DNA of 64,000 nucleotides from Pseudomonas frederiksbergensis (GTDB lineage: Bacteria; Pseudomonadota; Gammaproteobacteria; Pseudomonadales; Pseudomonadaceae): positions 3,323,501 to 3,387,500 of the forward strand of contig NZ_FNTF01000002.1 in the NCBI RefSeq assembly GCF_900105495.1, read 5' to 3'. Made by a program: the position numbers and the translations under genes. The notes below the pieces were generated by a model. The model saw nothing but the letters and a program-made list of their open reading frames with translations. It searched no databases and was not told where the DNA came from. This document shows positions 7,697 to 15,636 of this stretch, in pieces (positions within the stretch are counted from its first letter, which is position 1; the number at the start of each line of letters is the position of its first letter).

Positions 7697-7722
7697 GAAA
7701 AAGCCCGGCGCTAGGCCGGGCT
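7697..7722. terminator. Strong hairpin, bidirectional terminator
   Basis: AGCCCGG (7702-7708) pairs with CCGGGCT (7716-7722). There is a T run on the minus strand and a shorter T stretch on the plus strand. A related weaker hairpin follows at about 7801-7828, just beyond the end of the DUF3037 gene. Confidence 0.65.
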
Positions 7723-7845
7723 CTTTATGCACGTGGCCAAATCCCTTTGGCTGACTGCAGTGTGCTTGGTAGGTGTGACGAAGGTGTGACAGACGGATAC
7801 GAAAAGCCCGGTGCTGAGCTCAGGCTTTATACGGTAATGCCGCAT

Positions 7846-8676
7846 TCAATGGATGCTGAGAAGGTCTCGGCCTACCAACGAAGACATCAAATTGAAGTAT
7901 TCCGTATGTTCAGCCTTAGACTCTAAGTTGAAAATTCGGTCGCTATATTCTTCGGCTAGGTTGATGTGAGGAAGCACATCTTTTTCTCTTGATGCACTTG
8001 CGGAGTACACAAAGTATCTAGCTGAGTCCTCGCCAAGAAACTTTCTTCCCTCCATGAAAGTCATTACTTTCATTGTTGTTTCTTTGAACTTGGCGCTTGG
8101 ATCATTCAAGTTAAAATCAATGGCTTCTGTAATGTGGAATTTACCATTTTTTAAAAGAAAGTCAGCCGTAAAGCCTGACTTGTCACTAAGGGGGTAATTG
8201 TGAACCACCTTGTGCCTGCTTAGATCGTCGTAGTCTTTTCCTAGCATATCCATTCCGTCGAATATGTTTTTTACATAGGTATGAATTCTTGAGCTTCTAA
8301 CAGTTTTCTCTTTAGATGCATACGGCTTCACTAGTTCATTGAACAAGTTTGAAACTCTTTTTTCATATTGATTAATGTCATCAATTATAAAATAGGAAAT
8401 TTCGCCCATAAATGAATTAGAAGAGTCAAACGTCTTTAGGAAACTAATCGCCTGTTCTGAAGTGGTCGCCCAAGCTGCAATCGACTCAAGACCTTTTTTA
8501 AGGGAGTCCAAATCAGCTACGCTTGAGGTGCCATCAATTACCCGTACTTTCGCGGATGCGTTCAGTACACGAACATCGACCTTTTGCTCTGTAAAGACGA
8601 CCAGGCCAACATTGACTACCTCGCCTCGCTTAGGGTCAGGCATGTACTTAACTATTGAATATTTAAAGGTAATCAC
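7846..8676 (-). CDS. DUF3037 family protein, partner of HipA-like kinase
   Basis: 276 residues from GTG 8676, chosen because a perfect AGGAGG lies eight bases upstream. The N-terminus FKYSIVKYMPDPKRGEVVNV followed by GLVVF is the hallmark of DUF3037, a family repeatedly found next to HipA-like kinases. The rest is mixed alpha/beta with no membrane segment or signal peptide. It starts 12 bp after the kinase stop, so the two are one operon. The DNA is visibly more AT-rich than the phage core. Role unknown; the fixed partnership suggests a two-gene toxin-antitoxin, regulatory or phage-defence unit. Confidence 0.75.
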   Translation of the reverse strand: MITFKYSIVKYMPDPKRGEVVNVGLVVFTEQKVDVRVLNASAKVRVIDGTSSVADLDSLKKGLESIAAWATTSEQAISFLKTFDSSNSFMGEISYFIIDDINQYEKRVSNLFNELVKPYASKEKTVRSSRIHTYVKNIFDGMDMLGKDYDDLSRHKVVHNYPLSDKSGFTADFLLKNGKFHITEAIDFNLNDPSAKFKETTMKVMTFMEGRKFLGEDSARYFVYSASASREKDVLPHINLAEEYSDRIFNLESKAEHTEYFNLMSSLVGRDLLSIH

Positions 8677-8687
8677 TTTATTACCTC

Positions 8688-9515
8688 CTACAATAATTTC
8701 ATTAAAGAGTCGATTCTGTCGTGTCGCGCCTGCGAGCTCCACCAATCAATATATGACTTTCGATCATGTTTTGACATCCAAGACGATGGAAAGTTCTCTA
8801 GAATAGTCGAAACATCCTCACTGCTTATAACTCGAATCTCTTCAAGGCAAGCTACCGCTTCTGCGCGAATATAGTTCTTTGAAACGTTAAGCATGGAGAA
8901 TATTAGCTGTGTCTTAGTGCTGGGGTGGGTAGCCTCAAAGCCAGAGTGTCCAACTTCAAAGCAAGCTTTGCTAAAGTCAAACGCCAGCGCAATAAGAGAA
9001 TCGCCAAAACTGGTGCGCCATAAGTAGTTGTTCCAGTGGCGATCGACATTGTTTACAAATAAATCGAAGGCATACAATCTGCTAAAAAAGCTTTGCAGGT
9101 TTGTAACCTTTACGTTTCCGCGTAAAACGTTGTCGATGAATGTAGGGTAGTCAATTTTGCTATTGCCATTTATTACGCCTCCCTCCCACGCTGATCCGAA
9201 AGCCAACTCTCCAGTCGGCAATTTGATTAAGGAATAGGACGGAGTGGGGATCACCACGCGGTAAGCGAGCTCATAGCAAAAGAGCTCTGACGCAGGGATT
9301 TTGCCAGCGCCATCGCTGGTCGTTTTTACCGCGTAGTGTTTTCCGTCACGACCTTCGACGATAGTCTTGAGGTCGGCAGTGCCCAGAGTACTTGTGAAGG
9401 TCGTAATCGCATCCACAGGAATTAATGTCTTTTGATACCGAGCCTCTACTGGCAGTCGCTTTCCCGGCTCTTGGGTTGGATCGCTGTCATTGCCAGGGAG
9501 AATCTCATCGGTCAT
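8688..9515 (-). CDS. HipA-like protein kinase
   Basis: 275 residues from ATG 9515 (GGACGG upstream; a TTG at 9527 is an alternative). Visible kinase-type blocks: a glycine-containing N-lobe (VEGRDGKHYAVKTTSDGAGK) with the lysine of AVK; a catalytic loop FDLFVNNVDRHWNNYL with the D-R-H...N arrangement; and AFDFSKACFE as the metal-binding DFx segment. The length and lack of a HipB-like partner set it apart from classical HipA; it fits the shorter HipA-like group that pairs with DUF3037. It lies between the leftward promoter region and the repressor operon, a usual place for genes expressed in the lysogen. Confidence 0.75.
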   Translation of the reverse strand: MTDEILPGNDSDPTQEPGKRLPVEARYQKTLIPVDAITTFTSTLGTADLKTIVEGRDGKHYAVKTTSDGAGKIPASELFCYELAYRVVIPTPSYSLIKLPTGELAFGSAWEGGVINGNSKIDYPTFIDNVLRGNVKVTNLQSFFSRLYAFDLFVNNVDRHWNNYLWRTSFGDSLIALAFDFSKACFEVGHSGFEATHPSTKTQLIFSMLNVSKNYIRAEAVACLEEIRVISSEDVSTILENFPSSWMSKHDRKSYIDWWSSQARHDRIDSLMKLL

Positions 9516-9734
9516 GGGTCCGTCCAAAAATATGATGAATGCTATTAAGGTGGAATTGCTTGCAGTCTAGTTGAGACTGGCACCGCTGAGCCAGCCCTAT
9601 CGATGGGCTCGGAAAACCCTTCAGAAAAAAGACGAAGGTTCACGAACAGTTAAAGCTTTCCACGTACGCAATCCGTCATGCCTTTACCTCGCCGGCGTAA
9701 GCAGTCAGCCGATCCCGCCACATCAGTTCATCAT

Positions 9735-9923
9735 TCAGCATGCCATCGTAATTCGTAGCGCTACCGCAGCCTCAAGCAGCTTATTCGCCTGGTTCGAGAC
9801 AGCCGCCGCCAAGACATCATTTCCGGCGTCTTTCAGCATTGCCGCCAAATCGAGCAGTTTGCCAATCTCGATCTCAACGACGCGAACGGATTCAGTTATC
9901 TGGTATTGAACTGAGTGCGCCAT
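9735..9923 (-). CDS. Small helical protein, third gene of the repressor operon
   Basis: 62 residues from ATG 9923 with a GAGGG site. MAHSVQYQITESVRVVEIEI then a long helix (GKLLDLAAMLKDAGNDVLAA). No recognised family. It follows the repressor and a similar small gene on the same strand, so it is probably made in the lysogen. Confidence 0.5.
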   Translation of the reverse strand: MAHSVQYQITESVRVVEIEIGKLLDLAAMLKDAGNDVLAAAVSNQANKLLEAAVALRITMAC

Positions 9924-9957
9924 GCCATCAACCCTCGTTCCAGATCCAAGACGGTAT

Positions 9958-10158
9958 TCAATGAAGAACCCTGCGACTTTCGCCAATCCTGATCCGATCT
10001 AGCGCACGGATTAACGCATCCAAGGCATCGAGGAGGGCTTTCGCCTCGGTCTCTCGACCATCTCCCCAAAGGCGCTCAGCCATTTTGTTCAGTGCCTGGA
10101 TCGATCTCTCGATATCTGCAGCACTTGCTGCAGTGTCGGCTGGCCGCTTCTTTGGCAT
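9958..10158 (-). CDS. Small helical protein directly after the repressor gene
   Basis: 66 residues. The ATG at 10158 lies two bases after the repressor TGA, so translation is likely coupled. Predicted all-alpha (SAADIERSIQALNKMAERL, then EAKALLDALDALIRALDRI). Its pattern resembles 9735..9923, and the two may form a pair. Function unknown. Confidence 0.55.
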   Translation of the reverse strand: MPKKRPADTAASAADIERSIQALNKMAERLWGDGRETEAKALLDALDALIRALDRIRIGESRRVLH

Positions 10159-10160
10159 TG

Positions 10161-10895
10161 TCAGAACTTCTGCAACGCTCGCACGACGACGCCCACGATC
10201 CGGCATTGCTCGTCAAACGGTTCAATCGGGTACCCAGGGTTCAACGGCTTCAGAAACAGCTTGCCGCCGTCATTGACCAGCTTCTTGAAGGTCGCTTCGT
10301 TGCTATCCGGCAGCTTGGCGATCACTAGCTTCCCGGGGGCAGCCTCTGCTTCCGTATCGACCAGAATTAGAGTCCCTTCGGTAATGCTTTGCCCAACCGG
10401 TGAAGTCATCGAGTCGCCTTTGACCTCAAGCCAAAACGCCGCACCTTTTGAGTCGTACTCGGAAAACTCATAGCGATCCGAGAAGCCGGCCGGGTAGGGC
10501 TCCACTGCTTCGGCCCATGCGCCAGCGGCGACCCAACTGATCACCGGGTAGCGGTAGGACTCAATGGGCTGACGGGATTCGCCGACGTTGGATTCTGAAT
10601 AGCCAGAAATCCCCTTGATCTCTTTGGCCAGGCGCTCGCTGAAATCGGAAACCGGTACTTGGAGGTAGCGAGCGAACACTGCGGCGGCTTCAATATTTAG
10701 GGCATTTCGCCCGGTCAAGTAATGGCTTGCAGCGCTCTGGCTGTTCGCCTTCAAGCCCTCGATCGCAATCTTCTCTTGGCTGATCCCAAGAGCCTTCTTT
10801 TTTGCCTTGTAAATGGCATTCAGCGCGGAACACTCAGCCGCCTCTATCTCAGATAGGGGGCGTTTTTTGGCTGGCTTTTTATCAGGAATTTTCAT
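10161..10895 (-). CDS. CI-type prophage repressor, HTH plus S24 self-cleavage domain
   Basis: 244 residues. N-terminal XRE-type HTH about residues 22-75 (ALGISQEKIAIEGLKANSQS, then AASHYLTGRNALN). The C-terminal S24/LexA-like domain has the Ala-Gly cleavage site in SWVAAGAWAEA, the nucleophile in VKGDSMTS and a likely general-base lysine in EATFKKLVNDGG. RecA-stimulated cleavage would induce the prophage. It is transcribed leftward, divergent from the Cro gene, with shared operators between. It heads a three-gene operon with two small helical proteins. Confidence 0.9.
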   Translation of the reverse strand: MKIPDKKPAKKRPLSEIEAAECSALNAIYKAKKKALGISQEKIAIEGLKANSQSAASHYLTGRNALNIEAAAVFARYLQVPVSDFSERLAKEIKGISGYSESNVGESRQPIESYRYPVISWVAAGAWAEAVEPYPAGFSDRYEFSEYDSKGAAFWLEVKGDSMTSPVGQSITEGTLILVDTEAEAAPGKLVIAKLPDSNEATFKKLVNDGGKLFLKPLNPGYPIEPFDEQCRIVGVVVRALQKF

Positions 10896-10902
10896 CGGCC
10901 AA

Positions 10903-10973
10903 CTGTATTACTTCGGGTATTAACATTCTAAGACCGCCGATATTGACTTAATAAAGACCGCAAGTAATACTTG
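10903..10973. promoter_or_regulatory. Rightward promoter PR with repressor/Cro operators
   Basis: The rightward promoter has TTGACT (10943-10948), 17 bp, AATACT (10966-10971). A perfect palindrome CAAGTAATACTTG (10961-10973) covers the -10. A related site, CCGAAGTAATACAG on the minus strand, lies at 10903-10916 next to the repressor start. The left promoter carries CAGGTAATA sites of the same family. Occupation of 10961-10973 would shut PR; the 10903 site probably controls repressor synthesis. Confidence 0.65.
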
Positions 10974-11000
10974 TGCATGCATCGCGCAGGAGAATCCCGT

Positions 11001-11201
11001 ATGCAACGCACACCACTTAAAGAGTTCGTGACAAAGGTCGGGCAGATCAAGGCTGCTGCCGCTCTTGGGCTTACCCAAGGCGGAATCAGCAAAGCAATTC
11101 GTGCAGATCGGGTCGTCTACGTGATCGAGCTCGAGGACGGATCTTTCAAGGCTGAAGAGATCAAGCCATTTCCCGGGCAAGTCCAGCGCCTTGCCAGCTA
11201 A
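11001..11201 (+). CDS. Cro-like repressor
   Basis: 66 residues from ATG 11001, chosen because GCAGGAG lies just upstream. MQRTPLKEFVTKVGQIKAAA then LGLTQGGISKAIRADR is a compact HTH of the lambda Cro type: helix 2 around QIKAAAALG, recognition helix around QGGISKAI. It ends in a basic tail (KPFPGQVQRLAS). First gene of the rightward operon, divergent from the CI-type gene. Confidence 0.8.
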   Translation: MQRTPLKEFVTKVGQIKAAAALGLTQGGISKAIRADRVVYVIELEDGSFKAEEIKPFPGQVQRLAS

Positions 11202-11493
11202 CCAACAACTCGCTGCGAGCTGAGCGAGGCAGTAGCCCGTTCGAAGCCGCGCAACTCTTCACGGTCAAGCCTCCTTCTAAGAGGGCTGGCAACTCGCTCA
11301 AACGCAGGCCAAAGCTTGAGCTGAGAAGACAGGGGAAGGGTGGAAGCAAGGGCGACCACCATGCAACAAAGGACGGATATCTCACCTTGCAATTCGGAAT
11401 TAGAGGTCACGGATGCGTCCCTGATCAGTTGATGAACGAATGATCGCCTTGTTGGCATTACGCCGCCACGGAAACAGAAACGAGGTTTTACGA

Positions 11494-11916
11494 ATGGACA
11501 AGTTCTTGCGGGCCTGCCACGACGCGGTCAAGGACAACGAAGCGAAGTCGCTTAGCGCCAAGATGGGAGTTCCGCATGTGAGCCTGCTCCAGCGCGCAAA
11601 CCCGGACAACGATGCTCACCACCTGACCATCGAGCACCTGTACGGGATCTTGCTACACACCGGCGACAAAGGTCCGCTGGCAGCCTTGGCCGACGAGTTC
11701 AGTTTTGACTTGGTGGAGCGTGAGCGTCCGGCAGCGAAACCGCTGATGGTTGCGCTGTGCCATTTGACCGCCGAGTGCGGCGACGTCGGCCGACTGATCT
11801 TCGACGCCGCTTCTGACAACCACATCAGCCAGCACGAAAAAGCCCAGGGCGACAAAGCCATCCAGGAAGCCATCGACGCGCTGCACGTTCTGCGCGAGTC
11901 GCTGAAGGCTGCCTGA
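11494..11916 (+). CDS. CII-like phage regulatory protein (CP76 family)
   Basis: 140 residues from ATG 11494 (GAGG upstream). MDKFLRACHDAVKDNEAKSL then SAKMGVPHVSLLQRANP and DAHHLTIEHLYGILLHTGD match the CP76/CII-like family of phage regulators. The C-terminal part is helical (QGDKAIQEAIDALHVLRESL). It lies between Cro and the replication genes, the position of lambda cII, so it is likely a decision or maintenance regulator. The 292-bp gap before it shows only a weak 23-codon frame (near 11362). Confidence 0.75.
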   Translation: MDKFLRACHDAVKDNEAKSLSAKMGVPHVSLLQRANPDNDAHHLTIEHLYGILLHTGDKGPLAALADEFSFDLVERERPAAKPLMVALCHLTAECGDVGRLIFDAASDNHISQHEKAQGDKAIQEAIDALHVLRESLKAA

Positions 11917-11927
11917 GTTTCAGGCAC

Positions 11928-11953
11928 AAAAAAGCCGACGGAGAAGGTCGGCT
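11928..11953 (-). terminator. Hairpin after the CII-like gene
   Basis: GCCGAC (11934-11939) pairs with GTCGGC (11947-11952). The T run lies on the minus strand, so it would stop leftward antisense transcripts; rightward strength is low, which suits a leaky or antiterminated site. Confidence 0.45.
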
Positions 11954-11980
11954 GATTCGCAAAACTAGAGAGCGCCGATT

Positions 11981-12091
11981 ATGCAGAGCCAACCCAATTC
12001 AAGCAATACCCCGAACCATGTCGCGACACGTTTTGTTAATCCCGAGAACGTGTCGCGCATCAAATATCGTTCTCAGGGAGTCAAGCAATGA
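11981..12091 (+). CDS. 36-residue peptide coupled to the replication initiator
   Basis: ATG 11981 to TGA 12091; the TGA overlaps the initiator ATG (ATGA), a strong sign that the frame is translated. The product begins MQSQPNSSNTPNHVATRFVN and has a basic end. The second dispersed palindrome lies inside this frame. It may be a leader peptide whose translation feeds the initiator gene. Confidence 0.45.
   Translation: MQSQPNSSNTPNHVATRFVNPENVSRIKYRSQGVKQ
12022..12057. repeat. Dispersed palindrome, copy 2
   Basis: CGCGACACGTT and AACGTGTCGCG (perfect 11-bp arms) separated by 14 bp, 30 bp before the initiator start. Same element as 107..141 and 17043..17078. Confidence 0.8.
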
Positions 12092-12957
12092 CTCCCGACA
12101 ACATCATCCAGCTGAACAGCAGCAGGGGATTCACCCGTATGGACAACAGCCTGATGGAGGCTTTGGCTACGGTTGACCTGCCAGCGCGCGAATTGCGCGT
12201 TCTCATGGCCATTGCACGGCAGACCATCGGCTATCAACTCGAAACCAAGCGCCTGACCGCCGACGATATCGGCAAGCAGACCAACATGCGCCGAGACGTC
12301 ACGTCGAAAGCGATCAGTCATCTCCTTGAGCGTCGAATCATTTTCCGGGTAGGGGGAAGCCGAGGTGATATCGGGATTTCCCCTATTCGCGAGTGGTCCT
12401 TCTATGAGGAAAAACCTGACCGTCTCACTGAGACCAAAACGTCTCACTCAGCCCAAATCGTCTCACTGAGACCTGAGGCGAGTGAGACCAAAACAGCAAC
12501 TTGCCTTCTTTATACAAAGAAAGAACCCCTATTAACTCTTTCTTCGAAAGAGATTAATCCGCCCCAAGCGCAATTGGCTTCGCCGAAGCTTGAGCGCAAG
12601 AAGCCGTTCGGCAAAATCCAGATGCTGGCCAACAACCCAAACGCCATCCCTGAGCAACTGCTGGTCGACTGGTTGTCCCTACGCAAGACCAAGCGCGCCG
12701 CGACCACCGCGACCGTTTGGGATTCGCTGAACGCCGAGCTGGTCAAGTGCCAGGCCGATCACGGGATCGACGTGAAGACCGCCATGACGGAGGCACTGTC
12801 CGCTGGATGGCAGGGTTTCAAGGCTGAGTGGATCGCCAAGCGCCTGGCTGACCAGCCCACCGCCAAAACTGCCCCACCGAGCCGCCACACTGGCTTCACT
12901 GACCGCGACTACACCGCTGGCTTGATCAAGCGGGAGGATGGCACCTATGCGTTCTGA
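12088..12957 (+). CDS. Replication initiator, phage O-like
   Basis: 289 residues. The N-terminal domain (residues 12-110) is the phage replication protein O winged helix: GFTRMDNSLMEALATVDLPA, RELRVLMAIARQTIGYQLET, then TADDIGKQTNMRRDVTSKAI. It binds origin iterons, which lie inside its own gene at 12422-12488. The C-terminal half is variable and probably contacts the DnaC-like loader encoded next. The start is fixed by the ATGA overlap with the upstream peptide gene. Confidence 0.85.
   Translation: MTPDNIIQLNSSRGFTRMDNSLMEALATVDLPARELRVLMAIARQTIGYQLETKRLTADDIGKQTNMRRDVTSKAISHLLERRIIFRVGGSRGDIGISPIREWSFYEEKPDRLTETKTSHSAQIVSLRPEASETKTATCLLYTKKEPLLTLSSKEINPPQAQLASPKLERKKPFGKIQMLANNPNAIPEQLLVDWLSLRKTKRAATTATVWDSLNAELVKCQADHGIDVKTAMTEALSAGWQGFKAEWIAKRLADQPTAKTAPPSRHTGFTDRDYTAGLIKREDGTYAF
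12422..12488. other. Predicted replication origin: four iterons in the initiator gene
   Basis: GTCTCACT occurs at 12422, 12441 and 12460 (19-bp steps), usually continuing as GAGACC, and inverted as AGTGAGAC at 12481-12488. An AT-rich tract follows (about 12500-12560). Iterons inside an O-type gene with adjacent AT-rich DNA reproduce the lambda ori layout. Confidence 0.8.
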
Positions 12958-13753
12958 GCCTGTTCCGACAACCCCTGAGTTCCCGCCAGGAACTCGCATC
13001 CAGCCCGCCGACTGTGACACCCACGGCGAGTTCGAGCAGAAGATCTTCTCGGTCATCGGCCGCGAGCTGAAGACCGGTTGCCCCGAGTGTTCCCGCATTG
13101 CCCAGGAAGCGACGGATGAGTCCGAGCGCCAGAGTAAGGCGCTGATGCTCCGCATGGCCATGGAGCGCAAGCTTGGCTCGGCGCTGATCCCGAAGCGCTT
13201 CGCTGGCAAGACCTTCGAGGGCTACGTGGCCACCACCGCCGAGCAGCAGAAAGCGCTGAACACCTGCCGCCGCTACGCCGCTGAGTTCTCGCAGGTCGCC
13301 GAGTCGGGCCGCTGCCTGTTGCTGCTGGGCAAACCGGGAACGGGCAAAACGCACCTGTCCGTGGCGATCGCCAACGAGATCATGGCCAGATCGAGCGCCA
13401 CCGCCGTGTACCGCACTGTCGGCGCCGTGCTGCAAGCGATTCGCGCCAGCTACGACCGGACCAGCGAGCAGAGTGAAAGCCAGATCTTGTCGAGCCTCAT
13501 CAGCCCCTCTCTGCTGATCCTCGATGAGATCGGCGTCAGCAAGGAAAAGCCCAGCGACTTCGAGCTGACCACGCTGTTCGCAATCATCAACGGCCGTTAC
13601 GAGGAGCAGCGCCCGACGGTGATCGTTTCCAACCTCGACGCCAAGGCACTGCCGGCCGCCATCGGCGAACGCTGCGCGGATCGTCTGCGGGAGGGTGGAG
13701 TGATCGTCATTCCGTTCGAGTGGGAATCTCAGCGCGGCAAGGAGGGTTTCTGA
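12947..13753 (+). CDS. DnaC/IstB-type helicase loader ATPase
   Basis: 268 residues from ATG 12947; an ATG at 12938 is too close to the GGGAGG site. Walker A LLLGKPGTGKTHLS, Walker B SLLILDEIGV, and sensor-type VIVSNLDAKALP with an arginine-rich end (GERCADRLREG) define an AAA+ loader like DnaC. An N-terminal region with CDTHG and CPEC cysteines may bind zinc. It would deliver the host DnaB helicase to the origin marked by the O-like protein. Confidence 0.85.
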   Translation: MRSEPVPTTPEFPPGTRIQPADCDTHGEFEQKIFSVIGRELKTGCPECSRIAQEATDESERQSKALMLRMAMERKLGSALIPKRFAGKTFEGYVATTAEQQKALNTCRRYAAEFSQVAESGRCLLLLGKPGTGKTHLSVAIANEIMARSSATAVYRTVGAVLQAIRASYDRTSEQSESQILSSLISPSLLILDEIGVSKEKPSDFELTTLFAIINGRYEEQRPTVIVSNLDAKALPAAIGERCADRLREGGVIVIPFEWESQRGKEGF

Positions 13754-13848
13754 TGATCCCTAAATCTGCAAACACACTGGCCTGCACCTTCGCCGGCTTT
13801 GCCATCGGCGTGTTCTGCGTCCTGATCACAATGGCGGTGACGGCATGA
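13753..13848 (+). CDS. 31-residue single-span membrane peptide
   Basis: ATG 13753 overlaps the loader TGA (TGATG) and its TGA overlaps the next ATG (ATGA). MIPKSANTLACTFAGFAIG then VFCVLITMAVTA is one hydrophobic span. Tight coupling on both sides supports it. Function unknown. Confidence 0.5.
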   Translation: MIPKSANTLACTFAGFAIGVFCVLITMAVTA

Positions 13849-14315
13849 GCGACAAAATCAGTGTCAACAGCCAGGCCAAGCTCTCTGAGGCCATCACCTG
13901 CCTGACCACCATGTACCGCGACAAGAAGTTCGTAGTGGTTTCCCTGCGCCCGGGCAAGGACCGCACGCTCGATCAGAACTCATTGTGGTTCGGAATGTAC
14001 AAGCGCATCGCCGAGATGACTCAGATCGGCGATGCGGCCGACGCCCGTCGCTACTGCAAACTGCACTTCGGCGTGCAGATCCTGCTGAACGAGGATTCAG
14101 GATTCCAGGCTGCGTGGTACCGGGTCATGCGCCATCTGCCCTACGAGGAGAAGCTGGCAATGATGGGGGAGTGCAAGTTGTTCGGCCCGGACGGCTTCCC
14201 GGTGACCAGCCTGTTCAATCGCGCCCAGGGAGTCCAGTACACCGACCGCATCGCCACGTTCTTCACCGGCCAAGGCGTGGTCTTCACCGATTTGCTGAGC
14301 AAGGAGGCTGCATGA
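13845..14315 (+). CDS. NinB-like recombination protein
   Basis: 156 residues. VVVSLRPGKDRTLDQNSLWF is the hallmark of NinB/Orf, the lambda protein that helps RecA-type recombination by acting on single-strand-binding-protein-coated DNA. RRYCKLHFGVQILL and MRHLPYEEKLAMM are further family-like stretches. It lies in a nin-like block directly before NinG, with four-base overlaps at both ends. Confidence 0.85.
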   Translation: MSDKISVNSQAKLSEAITCLTTMYRDKKFVVVSLRPGKDRTLDQNSLWFGMYKRIAEMTQIGDAADARRYCKLHFGVQILLNEDSGFQAAWYRVMRHLPYEEKLAMMGECKLFGPDGFPVTSLFNRAQGVQYTDRIATFFTGQGVVFTDLLSKEAA

Positions 14316-14887
14316 TCGCCAAGCAACCCAAGCCGAAAACCTGCAAGAACCCGGCGTGCGGCATCAGCTTCCCGCCGCAGCGCTTGGGTCAGGCGGTGTG
14401 CAGCCCTAAGTGTGGCCTGGCCATCAAGGATGTGAATCAGGAGAAGGCTCGCAAGTCGCTGGCCCAGATCGAGCGCAAAGAGATCAAGGTCCGCAAGGAG
14501 AAGCTGAAGAGCCGGGCCGACCACCTCAAGGACACGCAGATCGCCTTCAATGCATGGGTACGCGAGCGGGATGCTGAGTTGCCGTGCATCAGCTGCGGAC
14601 GGCACCACCAGGGCAAGTACGACGCGGGGCATTATCGCACCGTCGGCAGCAACCCCGCACTGCGCTTCGAGCCGCTGAATTGCCATCGCCAGTGCTCGCC
14701 GTGCAACACCCAGCTGTCTGGGAACATCGTCAATTACCGCATCGCGCTGGTGAAGCGGATCGGGGTCGAGTCCGTCGACTGGCTGGAAGGTCCGCATGAG
14801 CCGAAGAAGTACACCATCGAAGAACTGAAGGCGATGACCGCTGACTATCGGGCAAAGACCAGAGACTTGAAAAAGGACGCAGCATGA
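14312..14887 (+). CDS. NinG-like (Rap) Holliday-junction nuclease
   Basis: 191 residues from ATG 14312 (ATGA overlap with ninB). N-terminal CKNPACGISFPPQRLGQAVC plus SPKCG is a four-cysteine zinc site. The second half has LPCISCGRHHQGKYDAGHYR and NCHRQCSPCNTQLSGN, the HNH-like NinG core. Rap resolves branched recombination intermediates. It works with NinB and the RecT/exonuclease pair of this phage. Confidence 0.85.
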   Translation: MIAKQPKPKTCKNPACGISFPPQRLGQAVCSPKCGLAIKDVNQEKARKSLAQIERKEIKVRKEKLKSRADHLKDTQIAFNAWVRERDAELPCISCGRHHQGKYDAGHYRTVGSNPALRFEPLNCHRQCSPCNTQLSGNIVNYRIALVKRIGVESVDWLEGPHEPKKYTIEELKAMTADYRAKTRDLKKDAA

Positions 14888-15561
14888 AACTGATCAACGC
14901 AAGACAGGTATGGACCGAAGCTCAGCACGAATCGAACGCGTCTATCAGCGCGGTGGCAATCGACAAGGGCGAATCGGCGCCGGTACAGAAGGGCAACCGC
15001 ATGCGCCGCCATGAGGCCGTGTTTGCCGCCCTGGGCGATGACAAGGAAGAACGCATCCAGATCGTTCGGCAGAAGATCAGCATCAGCGAGACACGCCGTA
15101 CACCTATTGGCCGATCTACCGCACGCGCCGCGCACCTGGCAACCATCGGCAAGGTCTTGCGCGCCATCGACACACTGCCGTTCCAGGTGCAGCAGTTCGG
15201 TCACTACCTCTACCACCCTGCAATGACCATGCGCCACGTTATGAATGCAGTACTGCTGATTACCGCGCACGCCAAGTTGCCAGACCTGACATCGGCCAAG
15301 CGCGTGAAGGCGCAGTACCTGGTGACCCTGGCGCTGCAATCGTACAAGGGTGAGGTCGTCGGGGCGGCAGAGTGGGGGCCGGCTCGGGTCGCCGCCGAGA
15401 TGAAGACTTTCTTCGGCGTGACGATTGATCCGAAGAACTGGACGCGAGACTGGCTCGACCTATGGGAATCCCTAAAAGAAGTGATCGCTGAAGTGGATAT
15501 TCAGGCACAACAACCGGTATGGCAGGTGATTCACGCGGAAAAAGAAGAAGAGGCGGCATAA
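14884..15561 (+). CDS. Probable late antiterminator (Q position), Pseudomonas phage family
   Basis: 225 residues, start overlapping ninG (ATGA). MKLINARQVWTEAQHESNAS, then NRMRRHEAVFAALGDDKEER is a sequence I associate with many Pseudomonas lambdoid phages. The middle (HYLYHPAMTMRHVMNAVLLI) is helical. I see no proven motif for antitermination. The call rests on position: last gene of the early rightward operon, followed at once by a sigma70-like promoter and a terminator, as lambda Q is followed by pR'-tR'. Confidence 0.6.
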   Translation: MKLINARQVWTEAQHESNASISAVAIDKGESAPVQKGNRMRRHEAVFAALGDDKEERIQIVRQKISISETRRTPIGRSTARAAHLATIGKVLRAIDTLPFQVQQFGHYLYHPAMTMRHVMNAVLLITAHAKLPDLTSAKRVKAQYLVTLALQSYKGEVVGAAEWGPARVAAEMKTFFGVTIDPKNWTRDWLDLWESLKEVIAEVDIQAQQPVWQVIHAEKEEEAA

Positions 15562-15566
15562 TAATA

Positions 15567-15595
15567 TTGACATGACGGGGGATTGCACGTACTTT
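15567..15595 (+). promoter_or_regulatory. Putative late promoter (pR'-like)
   Basis: TTGACA (15567-15572), 17 bp, TACTTT (15590-15595), right after the stop of the Q-position gene and about 45 bp before an intrinsic terminator. Confidence 0.65.
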
Positions 15596-15636
15596 TCCCA
15601 TAGTGCGCAACTTACCTCCAGCGCAAGCCTCTTCTA

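Noticed and set aside
8720..8728. CGTGTCGCG in the HipA-like gene as a fourth palindrome copy
   Set aside because: Only one arm is present; a 9-mer is expected by chance about once in this much DNA.
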